In this document: positions 9,095 to 17,193 of the stretch, piece by piece | Layout: each line of letters starts with the position of its first letter | Position numbering within the stretch: position 1 is the first letter of the stretch | Source: DASQZT01 sp963728965 | Lineage (GTDB): Bacteria; Acidobacteriota; Terriglobia; Bryobacterales; Bryobacteraceae | Length of the DNA stretch: 64,000 nt | NCBI GenBank assembly: GCA_963728965.1 | Contig: CAVSMH010000006.1 | Location: forward strand, 2,170,001 to 2,234,000 | Reading direction: 5' to 3' | Notes under the pieces: model-generated | Told to the model about the DNA's origin: nothing | Database searches by the model: none | The model's input: only the letters and a program-made list of their open reading frames with translations | Made by a program: the position numbers and the translations under genes

Positions 9095-12000
9095 TTAGAA
9101 CCTCACTCGCATGCTGACGCGCACCGTGCGCATGGCGTTGGCTACCGTAGGCAGCCCGAACTGGGCGCTGGTCACGGTGGCGTTCCAGGTGGGGAAGGTC
9201 ACGTGGTTAAGGGCGTTGGAGGCATCGAACCGCAGGTCGGCATTGAGCCGGTCGCCTAGCCGGAAGGTCCGGCCGAGCGATGCGTTCAGCGTGAACTGGG
9301 CCGGCCCGGTGATGGAGTTTCTACCGGCGTTGCCCCATTGCCCGGGCGCGGGTTTCGCCACCGCCAGAGGATTCAGATACAGCCCGGCGGGCGGGTTGTC
9401 GATGGCGGCGCCGGTGTAGTCGGGACGAATACTGCCGGTGACCCCGGTGCCGGCCACCGCCGCCAGGTAGATGGGAGTCAACGGCAATCCCGTGGCGGCA
9501 TTCACCTGCGTGGCAATGGTCCAGTCTTTGAAAAGCCCGCCGCACCAGCCGCCCAGCAGCGTGCCCCCGCCCAGCCCCATCCCGGTGGAGTATTGCACCA
9601 GGAAGTTGACCACGTGGCGCTGGTCGAAATTCGAAAGGCCGCGCTCCGCGGCCAGATCGAGCCAGTTCTGCGCGATCACCGCGCCGCCCTGATTTTTCCC
9701 GCCCAGGGCTGCGTCGTCGATCGACTTGGCATAGGTGTACTGGATGCTGGAGGTGAGCCCGTTGTGCAGGCGCCGCCGCAATTGCACCTGGCCGGCGTGG
9801 CGCGAGGAGTTGCCATTCGAGGTCAGGTAGGCATAGCCCAGGGGGCAAGCCGGGCACGGGTTTAGGGCGCCCGCCGGAACGGTGTTCGGCAGAAATTGCT
9901 GCTGGGAGCGCGTCCCCTTGGTGCCCTGGTAGTTGGCGACAATCACCATGGCGAACGGCAGGTCGCGCTGCACCGAGAGGTTCCAGTTCTGCGCATACCC
10001 GGCCAGGAAATCGGGATCCACCGCGAAGGTGTTCGGTGTGACACCGGGGGCGGCCCGGAACCCGTTCGCCAGGGTCAACGGGTTGAGGGCGCTGTTGGGC
10101 ACGCTCAAGCTCTTCGAAAGCGGCGACTGCTGCGCCATTTGCGTGGCGATGGGCAGGTACACCGAAGTGTCGTAGTAGACGCCATAGCCCGCGCGAATTA
10201 CCAGCGACGAAGCCAGCAACGGGCGCCACGCGATGCCGATGCGCGGCTGCACCGCGTGCCGGTCGGGCCGGATGAGTGAAGCGGGGTAGGTGCGCCCGGT
10301 CAACGGCCCAGTGGGGCTGGTGGCGAGTACGGGGGCTTCGGCGGCGAAGCCAGCCCCGATATCCAGATTCACCAGGCGGCCGTAGCGTTCCGTAATCGGC
10401 GAGCCGTACTCCCAGCGCACTCCGGCATTGACCGTGATCCCCGAACCGATGCGCCAGTCGTCGGTGAAATACAGGCTGTAGCCGGACGCGCGGAGATACT
10501 TATCCGCGTTGCCGAACGCGATCGAAGCGGTATCGGGAATGCCAAGCAGGAAGCCGGCGAAATCGGAACCGGCAGCCGCGCCCGTGAAGGCGAAGGTGCC
10601 GCGGGCGTCCTGCTGTGAAAGCAGGTTGAACTGCTGGCGGCGAAACTCGGCGCCGGCGGTCACGTTGTGCTCGCGGTGCGACCAGAATAGCGATGCCGTG
10701 AGGCTGCTGGTCTGGTTACGCGTGTAGGCGTTCTGGGGATCGGACAGCCCGGCGATGCCGCTCGCAAACGAGAGGTTCGGCGGTCCCCAGTTGGCCGACT
10801 CCTGGTTGTTGCCGGTAATGCCGGCGTCGCCCGAGACGTTGCGCAGGCCGGCAAAATAGGGTGTGGTGCGCACCGCCAGGCGGCTGAACTGGTAGCCCAG
10901 GGTGAGCGCGGAGCGCTGCGCCAGGCGGTGGAACCAGGAGATTCCGGTGTTGAGGCCCGAGGTGCCGGCGGTGTCCAGAAATCCGAACAGGGACGGATTA
11001 TCGGAGCGCTGGCTCTGCCAGGCAAACGTGCCGTTCAGTTGATTGTTGCGGTTGAGGAGCTTGCCCAGGCGTGCCTGCACGTTGTCCTGGTGGGTGACGC
11101 CCAGCAGCAGGGTCTGATAGTTATAGCGCGCGGTCTCGGTGAAGTTGGGCAGCGGATACAGATCGAGCAGGGCCTTGGCTTGCGGCGAGATACGGCCGGC
11201 CGGGATGATGTTGCCGGGGAATGGCGACCCGGTGCTCGGGTCCACCACCGGGGTGGGGCTCTGCGAAAAGTCGCCGCCGCGCTCGGCCGCACCGGGCATG
11301 AAAGCGGGCTGCGTGGTGGCGGTGCGGTTGCGCGTCCACTGGTAGTTGATCACGAAGTTCGGCGAACTCTGCTTGCCCAGTGCCTTGATGCGCAACGGCC
11401 CGCCGAAGGAGGCCATCCCCTGGAAGTGGCTGTAGTCGGGGCGGGGAACCTCCTGCCCGGTGAGCGAAAACGACCGCGCATCCAGCGCCGAGTTGCCGAG
11501 GGTGAAACCGACGCCGCCGGTGTACATGGGCCGAAACAGCATGCGGCGGTTGTTGCCGAATGCCCCGGACTGCGCGAACGGAGAAGCCGCGCCGTTGTTC
11601 ACGCTGCCGTTGATGAGGAAACCGTCGGTGGCATTCTGGCTCTGATCGGCATTATTGTCGGCGTTGTCGCCTTCGAATCGGGCGCCGCTCGACGAGGCAT
11701 TGACCTCGGCCCGTTGAAAACCGGCCTGCGGCATGGCCGCGGGATTGGAGCTGGCTTTGGCCTTGGTCTTCGTGCCGCGTTTGGGCGTCTCTGCCGGTGC
11801 GGACGCAGTGACCGGGGCAGGGGGCGGCGCGGCCGATAGAGGCGGCGCGGCCGCCTGGATCTGTTCCATGGGCAGCAGCTTCAATTCCCATTCCGCCGCC
11901 GGCGCGTTGGGGCCGACGCCGATTTCGCGCTTGAGAGGCTCGAAGCAGAGCATCTCCACTTCGACCGTCCACACGCCGTCGGGCAAATCGGAAAACGAGT

Positions 12001-12190
12001 AGAAGCCCTGGGCATCGGTGACGGCGACGAATTTCCGGTCCCCCTGCGCGGCGGTGACCGTGGCGCCGGGAACGGGAACTGCCCCAAACTTCACCACGCC
12101 GTGGTGTTCGGACGCACGGAGCCCGCACACTCCCAGCCACATGAACAAAACGAGCCGGAGAAGGGCCCGACGCCTGCCTGTAACTCGCAT
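9095..12190 (-). CDS. Oar-like TonB-dependent outer-membrane receptor
   Basis: The product has 1031 residues. The signal peptide is about 1-26 (MRVTGRRRALLRLVLFMWLG). A carboxypeptidase-regulatory-like beta domain covers about 30-105 (GAVPVPGATVTAAQG, then VTDAQGFYSFSDLPDGVW), then a Pro/Ala/Lys linker, a reduced plug region with NATDGFLINGSVNNG, and a long beta barrel ending in VRVSMRVRF, a typical outer-membrane terminal phenylalanine. Oar-like receptors of this type occur in large families in acidobacteria and take up unknown, probably carbohydrate or peptide, ligands. The first in-frame ATG giving a signal peptide is at 12190; the frame is open 29 codons further up. There is no SusD partner. 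The VWA-like gene follows after 2 bases. Confidence 0.9.
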   Translation of the reverse strand: MRVTGRRRALLRLVLFMWLGVCGLRASEHHGVVKFGAVPVPGATVTAAQGDRKFVAVTDAQGFYSFSDLPDGVWTVEVEMLCFEPLKREIGVGPNAPAAEWELKLLPMEQIQAAAPPLSAAPPPAPVTASAPAETPKRGTKTKAKASSNPAAMPQAGFQRAEVNASSSGARFEGDNADNNADQSQNATDGFLINGSVNNGAASPFAQSGAFGNNRRMLFRPMYTGGVGFTLGNSALDARSFSLTGQEVPRPDYSHFQGMASFGGPLRIKALGKQSSPNFVINYQWTRNRTATTQPAFMPGAAERGGDFSQSPTPVVDPSTGSPFPGNIIPAGRISPQAKALLDLYPLPNFTETARYNYQTLLLGVTHQDNVQARLGKLLNRNNQLNGTFAWQSQRSDNPSLFGFLDTAGTSGLNTGISWFHRLAQRSALTLGYQFSRLAVRTTPYFAGLRNVSGDAGITGNNQESANWGPPNLSFASGIAGLSDPQNAYTRNQTSSLTASLFWSHREHNVTAGAEFRRQQFNLLSQQDARGTFAFTGAAAGSDFAGFLLGIPDTASIAFGNADKYLRASGYSLYFTDDWRIGSGITVNAGVRWEYGSPITERYGRLVNLDIGAGFAAEAPVLATSPTGPLTGRTYPASLIRPDRHAVQPRIGIAWRPLLASSLVIRAGYGVYYDTSVYLPIATQMAQQSPLSKSLSVPNSALNPLTLANGFRAAPGVTPNTFAVDPDFLAGYAQNWNLSVQRDLPFAMVIVANYQGTKGTRSQQQFLPNTVPAGALNPCPACPLGYAYLTSNGNSSRHAGQVQLRRRLHNGLTSSIQYTYAKSIDDAALGGKNQGGAVIAQNWLDLAAERGLSNFDQRHVVNFLVQYSTGMGLGGGTLLGGWCGGLFKDWTIATQVNAATGLPLTPIYLAAVAGTGVTGSIRPDYTGAAIDNPPAGLYLNPLAVAKPAPGQWGNAGRNSITGPAQFTLNASLGRTFRLGDRLNADLRFDASNALNHVTFPTWNATVTSAQFGLPTVANAMRTVRVSMRVRF

Positions 12191-12286
12191 CTGTTTATAC
12201 AACGATTGTGACCTTGAAAATATGACGCCGTCGGCGCCGAAATGTTGCCGGCCGGCGGTCCACGAACGGGGGCCCATTGGTGCATT

Positions 12287-12314
12287 CTACTACAGTAGTT
12301 TGAGATGCTACTAC
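12287..12314. promoter_or_regulatory. Direct repeats of CTACTAC upstream of the TonB receptor
   Basis: Two copies of CTACTAC start at 12287 and 12308, 21 bases apart (two helical turns). The first forms an 11-base imperfect palindrome, ACTACAGTAGT, at 12289-12299. They lie about 100 bases before the receptor start, in the 164-base gap behind the STAND gene. A repressor or activator site is possible; nothing else supports it. Confidence 0.3.
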
Positions 12315-12354
12315 CCCGGTGTTTGCGGATCCCGCGCCGACCCCTACCTGGCCC

Positions 12355-14796
12355 CTACTTCTTCCGAGCGATGGCCTGGGAGATTTCGTCGTTCTCCGCT
12401 TTGACGGTGGCGATGGCGCTGTCCAGTTGCCGGTTCCCCCATTCGAGCGCCTCCACGCCCAGCGCCAGATTCCGGTGCTCCGCCAGCCGCTGCTCCAGAG
12501 TGTTCCGGACCTGATCGAGATCGTCCTGCGCCTTGCGCAGATCACCATTGAGCTGCCGATTGCGGGCCTCCAGTTGGTCGCGTTCGGCTCGAAGCCGGGC
12601 GGCACGGCTGTCCTCCTCCGATTTCTGGGAAAGCAGCAGGCGGTTGTGCTCGCGAAGCTCCTCGACCGATCGTTTGAGAGTCAGGTTTTCGCGCTCGAGC
12701 TGCTCTAACTGAATCTTCAGCCTATCCAGGTTTGGCTCGGCGCCGGCAGGGGCGGACAGCATCGGCGGCGCGTAAATGGCTTCGGAGGCGCTAGGACTCC
12801 GTAAGTAATTCTGACCAGAGGTGAGGCGGCCGACCTCCATCGGCAGCATACCGGCCTGAATCGCCGCCTCCCGCAGCTTGCGGTTGGCTTCGGAAAGAGA
12901 AGCCCAGGTGGCTTCCCGCGCTTTCTTATCCTGCTCGAGCTGCGAACGGGTCGTGTTGAGGGCCGCGATGCTCTGAGCCTCCTTATCGATCAGGCTTTGC
13001 GTCTGCGCCCGATCGTCGCGCGCCCGTTTCAACTGGGTCTCCGCGTTTTGATTCTCCACGCGGAGGCGGGCGATTTCGTATTCGGTGCGATCGGACTGCT
13101 GCTGCAGTTGGAGGATGCTCCACTCGAGCTCGCGGTTCTCCTGGCGCAGGCGGACAGCGTCCTCACTGAGTTGGGGATTCGCAATCGTCAGCTCCTGGAT
13201 CCGCCGTTGCAGACGTTCTTTTTCGGAAATGGCGGCATTGGCGCGCAGGGTTTGGGCGGTGGCATTGGCGAGTTGTGCCCGGGCCTCCGCCCGTTGCGCC
13301 CAGGCAAAGGCCGCCACGGCGAAGACCACCACGGCTACGCTTCCCGCGAGCATCGCCCGCACGGCCATGCGCTGCCGGCGGTCGCGGCGATCGCTCGCCT
13401 CCAGAAAGCCGAGCGCCGCCTCGAACCCCGGAGCATATTGTGCGGCCCATGCCGGGTTGGGGTGCCCCTCGTCGCGCCATCGTTTGGCCACAGCGAGCTC
13501 GGGATTACGCCACAGGCTCCGCTGATGCTTTTGATAGAGTGTGGCATCGCGCGCCAGCGAGCGATAGAGGTCGACGTCGCGCAGTTCGCCGGCGACCCAC
13601 TCCCGCAGCTTTGCCCAGCGGGTGATGAGGCTTTCGTGAGTGAGGTCGATGATGGCGTTGTCAGGCAGGCGATCCGTCATCTCATCCGGGTAGGAGAGAA
13701 AGTTGCGGTCCGGGGCGGCGAAGGCGCGCACCACCGTTTCCACGTTTTCCGGCGAACCGGCTGTGATGGCGCACAGGCGGGCGAAGGGGGTCGGGCGGCG
13801 CACCGGCCGGCCGCCCGGGGGTACGTCCGTGAGGGTGCGGAACACCCGCTCGGCCGTGTCCTTGAGCTCCGGTGTGCCGAGCCCGGCGAATACCTCGTCG
13901 GCGTGCCGCGAAAGAGCGTGCTCGAGCGTGCCGATGGCCTCGTAATGGCGAACGTCCATCGGTTCGGAATCCCCGTGGCCGTCTCGCCAGGCGAGCCAGG
14001 TGCGCATCAGCGCGTGTTGCAGTACCGGCAGCTCGCCGGGGTTGTCGCCGATTTCGTTCAGCAGGCGCACCACCAGGCGGGCCGCGATAGCCGTGCCGGC
14101 CACAGCGGCAGGTTCGGTAATGGCCCGGCGCATTTCCTCGCGCGACATCCGCGACACCAGGAACTCGCCCCGGTTGATGGCCTCCGGGAGACCTGCGAAC
14201 TGCGCGCAATCGCCCAGGAAATCGGAGCGCATCGTGAACATGGCGTGCACCCGGCGGTCGGGTGCGGCGGTGGCCGTGAGCAGAAGGCGCACGAAGGCGC
14301 GCGCGTCCTCGCCGGCCCGGGAGAGCGCCCCGCTGTTCTTGAAGCGGAAGATCTCCTCGAATTGATCGACCAGGATAAACAGCTTGTCGTTCGTGCCGAG
14401 CCGCGCCTGGCGCACCACCTCGGCCACACCGTTGGAACCCGACCGCAGGGCCGCCTCGATGATTTCCGTCCAGGGGACCGCACTCGGGCCGGCGTCGGGG
14501 TCGGGGAGGGCTTGGGCGAGCGCCCGCGCCAGCCGGCCGAGCGGATCCTCACCTGGCTGCGTCACTACGATCCGCCAGGTGCCGCCGCCCGCTACCAGGG
14601 CCGGGATCACGCCGGCACGAATCAGCGACGATTTGCCGCAGCCGGATTCTCCGGTGACGGCGAGAAACCGCGATCGCCCGAGCCGGTCCACCACGGCCTG
14701 CGTTTCACGTTCGCGCCCGAAGTACAGGTGGGCATTGGAGGCGTCGAAACGCCGGAGCCCGGGATACGGGCATTGGACTTCCGGTTGCGCGGCCAT
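12355..14796 (-). CDS. nSTAND1-type NTPase with transmembrane segment and long coiled coil
   Basis: The product has 813 residues. The N-terminal CPYPGLRRFDASNAHLYFGR is the signature start of nSTAND1 NTPases. Walker A is GESGCGKSS at 49-57; Walker B is LFILVDQFEE at 139-148. The winged-helix end of the STAND module shows as THESLITRWAKLREW at about 386-400. One transmembrane segment spans about 478-500 (MLAGSVAVVVFAVAAFAW). Residues about 503-810 are a long heptad-rich coiled coil where related proteins often have WD40 repeats. The frame is open upstream to 15072, but AGGAGG 9 bases before the ATG at 14796 sets the start, 2 bases after the stop of the TIR gene. It is likely a switch that oligomerises on sensing a signal and acts with the TIR protein. 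That role is inferred from the family. Confidence 0.88.
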   Translation of the reverse strand: MAAQPEVQCPYPGLRRFDASNAHLYFGRERETQAVVDRLGRSRFLAVTGESGCGKSSLIRAGVIPALVAGGGTWRIVVTQPGEDPLGRLARALAQALPDPDAGPSAVPWTEIIEAALRSGSNGVAEVVRQARLGTNDKLFILVDQFEEIFRFKNSGALSRAGEDARAFVRLLLTATAAPDRRVHAMFTMRSDFLGDCAQFAGLPEAINRGEFLVSRMSREEMRRAITEPAAVAGTAIAARLVVRLLNEIGDNPGELPVLQHALMRTWLAWRDGHGDSEPMDVRHYEAIGTLEHALSRHADEVFAGLGTPELKDTAERVFRTLTDVPPGGRPVRRPTPFARLCAITAGSPENVETVVRAFAAPDRNFLSYPDEMTDRLPDNAIIDLTHESLITRWAKLREWVAGELRDVDLYRSLARDATLYQKHQRSLWRNPELAVAKRWRDEGHPNPAWAAQYAPGFEAALGFLEASDRRDRRQRMAVRAMLAGSVAVVVFAVAAFAWAQRAEARAQLANATAQTLRANAAISEKERLQRRIQELTIANPQLSEDAVRLRQENRELEWSILQLQQQSDRTEYEIARLRVENQNAETQLKRARDDRAQTQSLIDKEAQSIAALNTTRSQLEQDKKAREATWASLSEANRKLREAAIQAGMLPMEVGRLTSGQNYLRSPSASEAIYAPPMLSAPAGAEPNLDRLKIQLEQLERENLTLKRSVEELREHNRLLLSQKSEEDSRAARLRAERDQLEARNRQLNGDLRKAQDDLDQVRNTLEQRLAEHRNLALGVEALEWGNRQLDSAIATVKAENDEISQAIARKK

Positions 14797-14798
14797 GC

Positions 14799-16271
14799 TT
14801 AGGATCCTCCTGCCGAGGCGGTCTTTCCGCCCGGCCGGGCCGCCCTCAGGAACGGCTCTAGCCCTTCCTCGGCGAAGCCCGCCAATACGGAGAGCACCGG
14901 TTCCGGCCGCGGCAGGCCGGCGGCGCGGTCCTTGCGGCGGTTGGCCGGCGGTCCGAAACAGACGGCCGCCGAGAGTGGCGTCTCGCGGCCCAGGGCCTGC
15001 CAGTTGCGGACGCCGCTCACGGCTTCGTTGAACCACGCCTCGCCGGCCGCGCCCCAGTACACGATAGCCCAATCCGATTGCGAGAGCGCTTGCGTGTGAT
15101 CGCGATGGCGGGACGCTTCATCGCCATCGAACACGGGCAGGCGGACCTCGAACCCGCGGCTCGATAGAAACGTATCGATGGGCGCCACCGCATCCTCGTC
15201 GGCAGCATCGTAGACGAGGTAGACGCGAACCGGGCGGGCAGGTTGAGCTTCGGCCGACGGGGCTGCCGGCTTGGCCGCGTCCAGCGCGTGACGCAGTACG
15301 GCCGCTTTGAACTCCTCGAACGATCCCTGGATCAGGTCCCCCTTCTGATAGGTGGCCGGGTCGTCCTTGAGTTGGGTGACGAAGCGGACGTGGTCCTGAT
15401 CCTCGGCCGCGATCTCGGGCACGAGATAGAGCAGCCGCCCGAAGCCGGGTCCGGCGGCCTGCCCGCGGCCTATGGCGAGGCGATGCTGCAATTCCACGTA
15501 GGATTCGTCCCGCGGACCATCCGGCGCTCCGCCGCCGTATTTGCCGATCAGGTGGACTGCAAGCGCACTGCGCTCGAGCCAGCCGTTCACGGCCGCTTCA
15601 CAATCCGCTGCCAGAATGGGCAGGGCCTGGTCGGGAAGGACCGCGATGGCATGCTGTTCCAGTTCACTGCGCAGCGCCGCGCGCTGTTCGTTGAGATCGA
15701 AGCTGGTGGAGGCCAGGTACACGGTGGCCACCGGCTCGCGCTGGCTCCCGTTGATGGCCTCGAGCCGCTCCGCCACTTCACGGGCGAGATCGTAGAGCAG
15801 GCGCCGGTAGACGCGCCGCGAAGCTTCGTCATCCGGGTCCAACTCATAGGGAAGATGGTTCTTCTCATCCACCTCGAAAAACGGATAGCCGAGGGACTTG
15901 TTCAGAGGGGGCGGGTGCTGGCGCTCGTCGGACAGGCTGGCGGTGACGACTTTGACGACGCGTTTGTCGTCGCCGAACTCGCGCAGAAACTGGTTCAGCT
16001 CGTCGCGGCAATAGGGCGATCGAACGTAGGATCGGGAGACGATGCACAGCAGGATCGCGCTTTGCAGGAGGTGGGTAGTGATGTGGTGGTCGAGGTTGCC
16101 GCTGCGCTCGAGCGTAGGGTCGCGCCAGATGCGCGGCGGGTCGCCCGCGGTTTTGCCGAGGTAGGCGCGGAGGGCAGCCTCAAACTGATCTACCCAGCCC
16201 TTGTCTTCGGGGGGAATGGGCTGGTTATCCTCATGCGCGTAGCTGATGAAGATGTCGTTTTCGAATCCCAT
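14799..16271 (-). CDS. TIR-domain protein with DUF4062-like middle and second TIR-like domain
   Basis: The product has 490 residues. Residues 1-130 form a bacterial TIR domain: NDIFISYAHEDN at the start, RIWRDPTLERSGN (box-2 region) and SRSYVRSPYCRDELNQF, where Glu91 sits at the position of the catalytic glutamate of TIR NADases. Residues about 183-330 (VYLASTSFDLNEQRAAL, then LAVHLIGKYGG) resemble the DUF4062 domain common in NTPase-linked signalling proteins. Residues about 345-480 look like a second, divergent TIR/flavodoxin-like fold (VRVYLVYDAADEDAV) without an obvious catalytic Glu. It is translated just upstream of the STAND NTPase with a 2-base gap. TIR plus STAND suggests an NAD-degrading or cyclic-nucleotide conflict system (inference). 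Confidence 0.85.
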   Translation of the reverse strand: MGFENDIFISYAHEDNQPIPPEDKGWVDQFEAALRAYLGKTAGDPPRIWRDPTLERSGNLDHHITTHLLQSAILLCIVSRSYVRSPYCRDELNQFLREFGDDKRVVKVVTASLSDERQHPPPLNKSLGYPFFEVDEKNHLPYELDPDDEASRRVYRRLLYDLAREVAERLEAINGSQREPVATVYLASTSFDLNEQRAALRSELEQHAIAVLPDQALPILAADCEAAVNGWLERSALAVHLIGKYGGGAPDGPRDESYVELQHRLAIGRGQAAGPGFGRLLYLVPEIAAEDQDHVRFVTQLKDDPATYQKGDLIQGSFEEFKAAVLRHALDAAKPAAPSAEAQPARPVRVYLVYDAADEDAVAPIDTFLSSRGFEVRLPVFDGDEASRHRDHTQALSQSDWAIVYWGAAGEAWFNEAVSGVRNWQALGRETPLSAAVCFGPPANRRKDRAAGLPRPEPVLSVLAGFAEEGLEPFLRAARPGGKTASAGGS

Positions 16272-16286
16272 GTGGCGTTGGCCTTT

Positions 16287-16309
16287 GTCCCTTCTGGGAC
16301 TGTATTATG
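16287..16309 (-). promoter_or_regulatory. Candidate promoter and inverted repeat of the TIR-STAND operon
   Basis: On the minus strand CATAAT (16304-16309) resembles a -10 box. It is followed at 16287-16300 by the inverted repeat GTCCCAGAAGGGAC (5-base arms, 4-base loop), which would lie about at the transcription start. The TIR start codon is 16 bases further on. A repressor site or a short leader hairpin are both possible. Confidence 0.3.
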
Positions 16310-16431
16310 CCTCAAACCGGTGGTGCCGGACACTGGTCTCGCGACGGGAGCAAGGGCGGCACGGGCGACCAAAAACGCCCGCGCCGGGCGGCTGCTCTAA
16401 AGTAAAGTCGATTTCCGCCGATAAGTCAGGC

Positions 16432-16800
16432 ATGCGCCGTTTATGGCTGCTGGCCGTTCTGGCCGTGATTGTCGGATCGCTAGTGCCGGGTGGATCGGCG
16501 CCGCTGCATGCCTTGTCCCTGCTGCGCGTCAACGACAAGATGCAGCACTTCGTCGCGTATGCCGTCCTGGCATGCCTGTCGGCCTGGATGGCCTCGCGCC
16601 CCTTTGCCCTGCGTACCGGGCTGTGGCTGGTGGCGCTGGGCGCGCTGCTCGAAATCTTACAGCTTCTGGTTCCGGGCCGTTCCTGCGATTGGCTGGACGG
16701 TCTTTCCGATGCGGCGGGCGTGGCCACGGGCGCGTTGTTCGGCGAGTGTTGCGCAGTCCTGCGGGCGAGCGTCTCGCGGACCAAAACGGCGCCGGGCTGA
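16432..16800 (+). CDS. VanZ-like membrane protein
   Basis: This 122-residue protein has the VanZ-family pattern: an N-terminal transmembrane helix ending in GSLVPG, then the conserved NDKMQHFVAYAVLA segment with its His, further helices, and LEILQLLVPGRSCDWLDGLSDAAG with the conserved Asp-rich loop before the last helix. VanZ relatives contribute to teicoplanin resistance in enterococci, but most members are uncharacterised envelope proteins. The frame is open upstream to 16246; the ATG at 16432 gives the normal family N-terminus. It is divergent from the TIR-STAND operon and followed on the same strand by a PQQ-repeat-like gene after 43 bases. Confidence 0.85.
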   Translation: MRRLWLLAVLAVIVGSLVPGGSAPLHALSLLRVNDKMQHFVAYAVLACLSAWMASRPFALRTGLWLVALGALLEILQLLVPGRSCDWLDGLSDAAGVATGALFGECCAVLRASVSRTKTAPG

Positions 16801-16843
16801 TCCCGTCCGCAATCAGCTACACTCGTCGTGAGGAGCGCTGAAA

Positions 16844-17167
16844 ATGTCCCGGAGCGGACTGCTGTACATAGGGATCCAAGGACACGTGCTCGGACTGGAT
16901 CGGGCCAGCGGCGCCGAAGTCTGGCGATGCCGGCTGAAAGGGTTCGACTTTGTCAACGTCGTGTTTGAGGATGGCGAACTCTACGCCACGACGCAAGGCG
17001 AGTTGTTCCGGCTGGATCCGGCCACCGGTGAAATCCGCTGGCAGAACGGACTCAAGGGGCTGGGGCGCGGGCTGGTGGCGATCGCCGGGGCCGGCGACCC
17101 GCAGGCCGTTCTGAGCAGCAGGAAACAGAGTCTGGACGCGGAGGCGGCCGCGGCCGCTACGACATAG
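16844..17167 (+). CDS. Short PQQ-like beta-propeller repeat protein
   Basis: The 107-residue product contains about two PQQ/quinoprotein-like blades: GLLYIGIQGHVLGLDRASGAEVW and GELYATTQGELFRLDPATGEIRW are near-repeats of the pattern seen in BamB and alcohol dehydrogenases. A full propeller needs 6-8 blades, so this is either a fragment or a small protein that oligomerises. A GAGGAG Shine-Dalgarno sequence lies 8 bases before the ATG. There is no signal peptide. The C-terminus ends in an Ala-rich tail with no recognised fold. Function unknown. Confidence 0.6.
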   Translation: MSRSGLLYIGIQGHVLGLDRASGAEVWRCRLKGFDFVNVVFEDGELYATTQGELFRLDPATGEIRWQNGLKGLGRGLVAIAGAGDPQAVLSSRKQSLDAEAAAAATT

Positions 17168-17193
17168 GCGATCTCCAACTCTGGAGCCCATGG

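Noticed and set aside
6978..9098. 706-codon plus-strand frame opposite the VWA-like gene
   Set aside because: No signal peptide or domain; the minus-strand gene explains the region.
12997..14802. 601-codon plus-strand frame opposite the STAND gene
   Set aside because: Mirror of a well-supported NTPase; composition is unlike a real protein.
12355..15072. Longer STAND protein starting at 15072
   Set aside because: The added part is Arg/Gly-rich and overlaps the TIR gene; AGGAGG marks the ATG at 14796.
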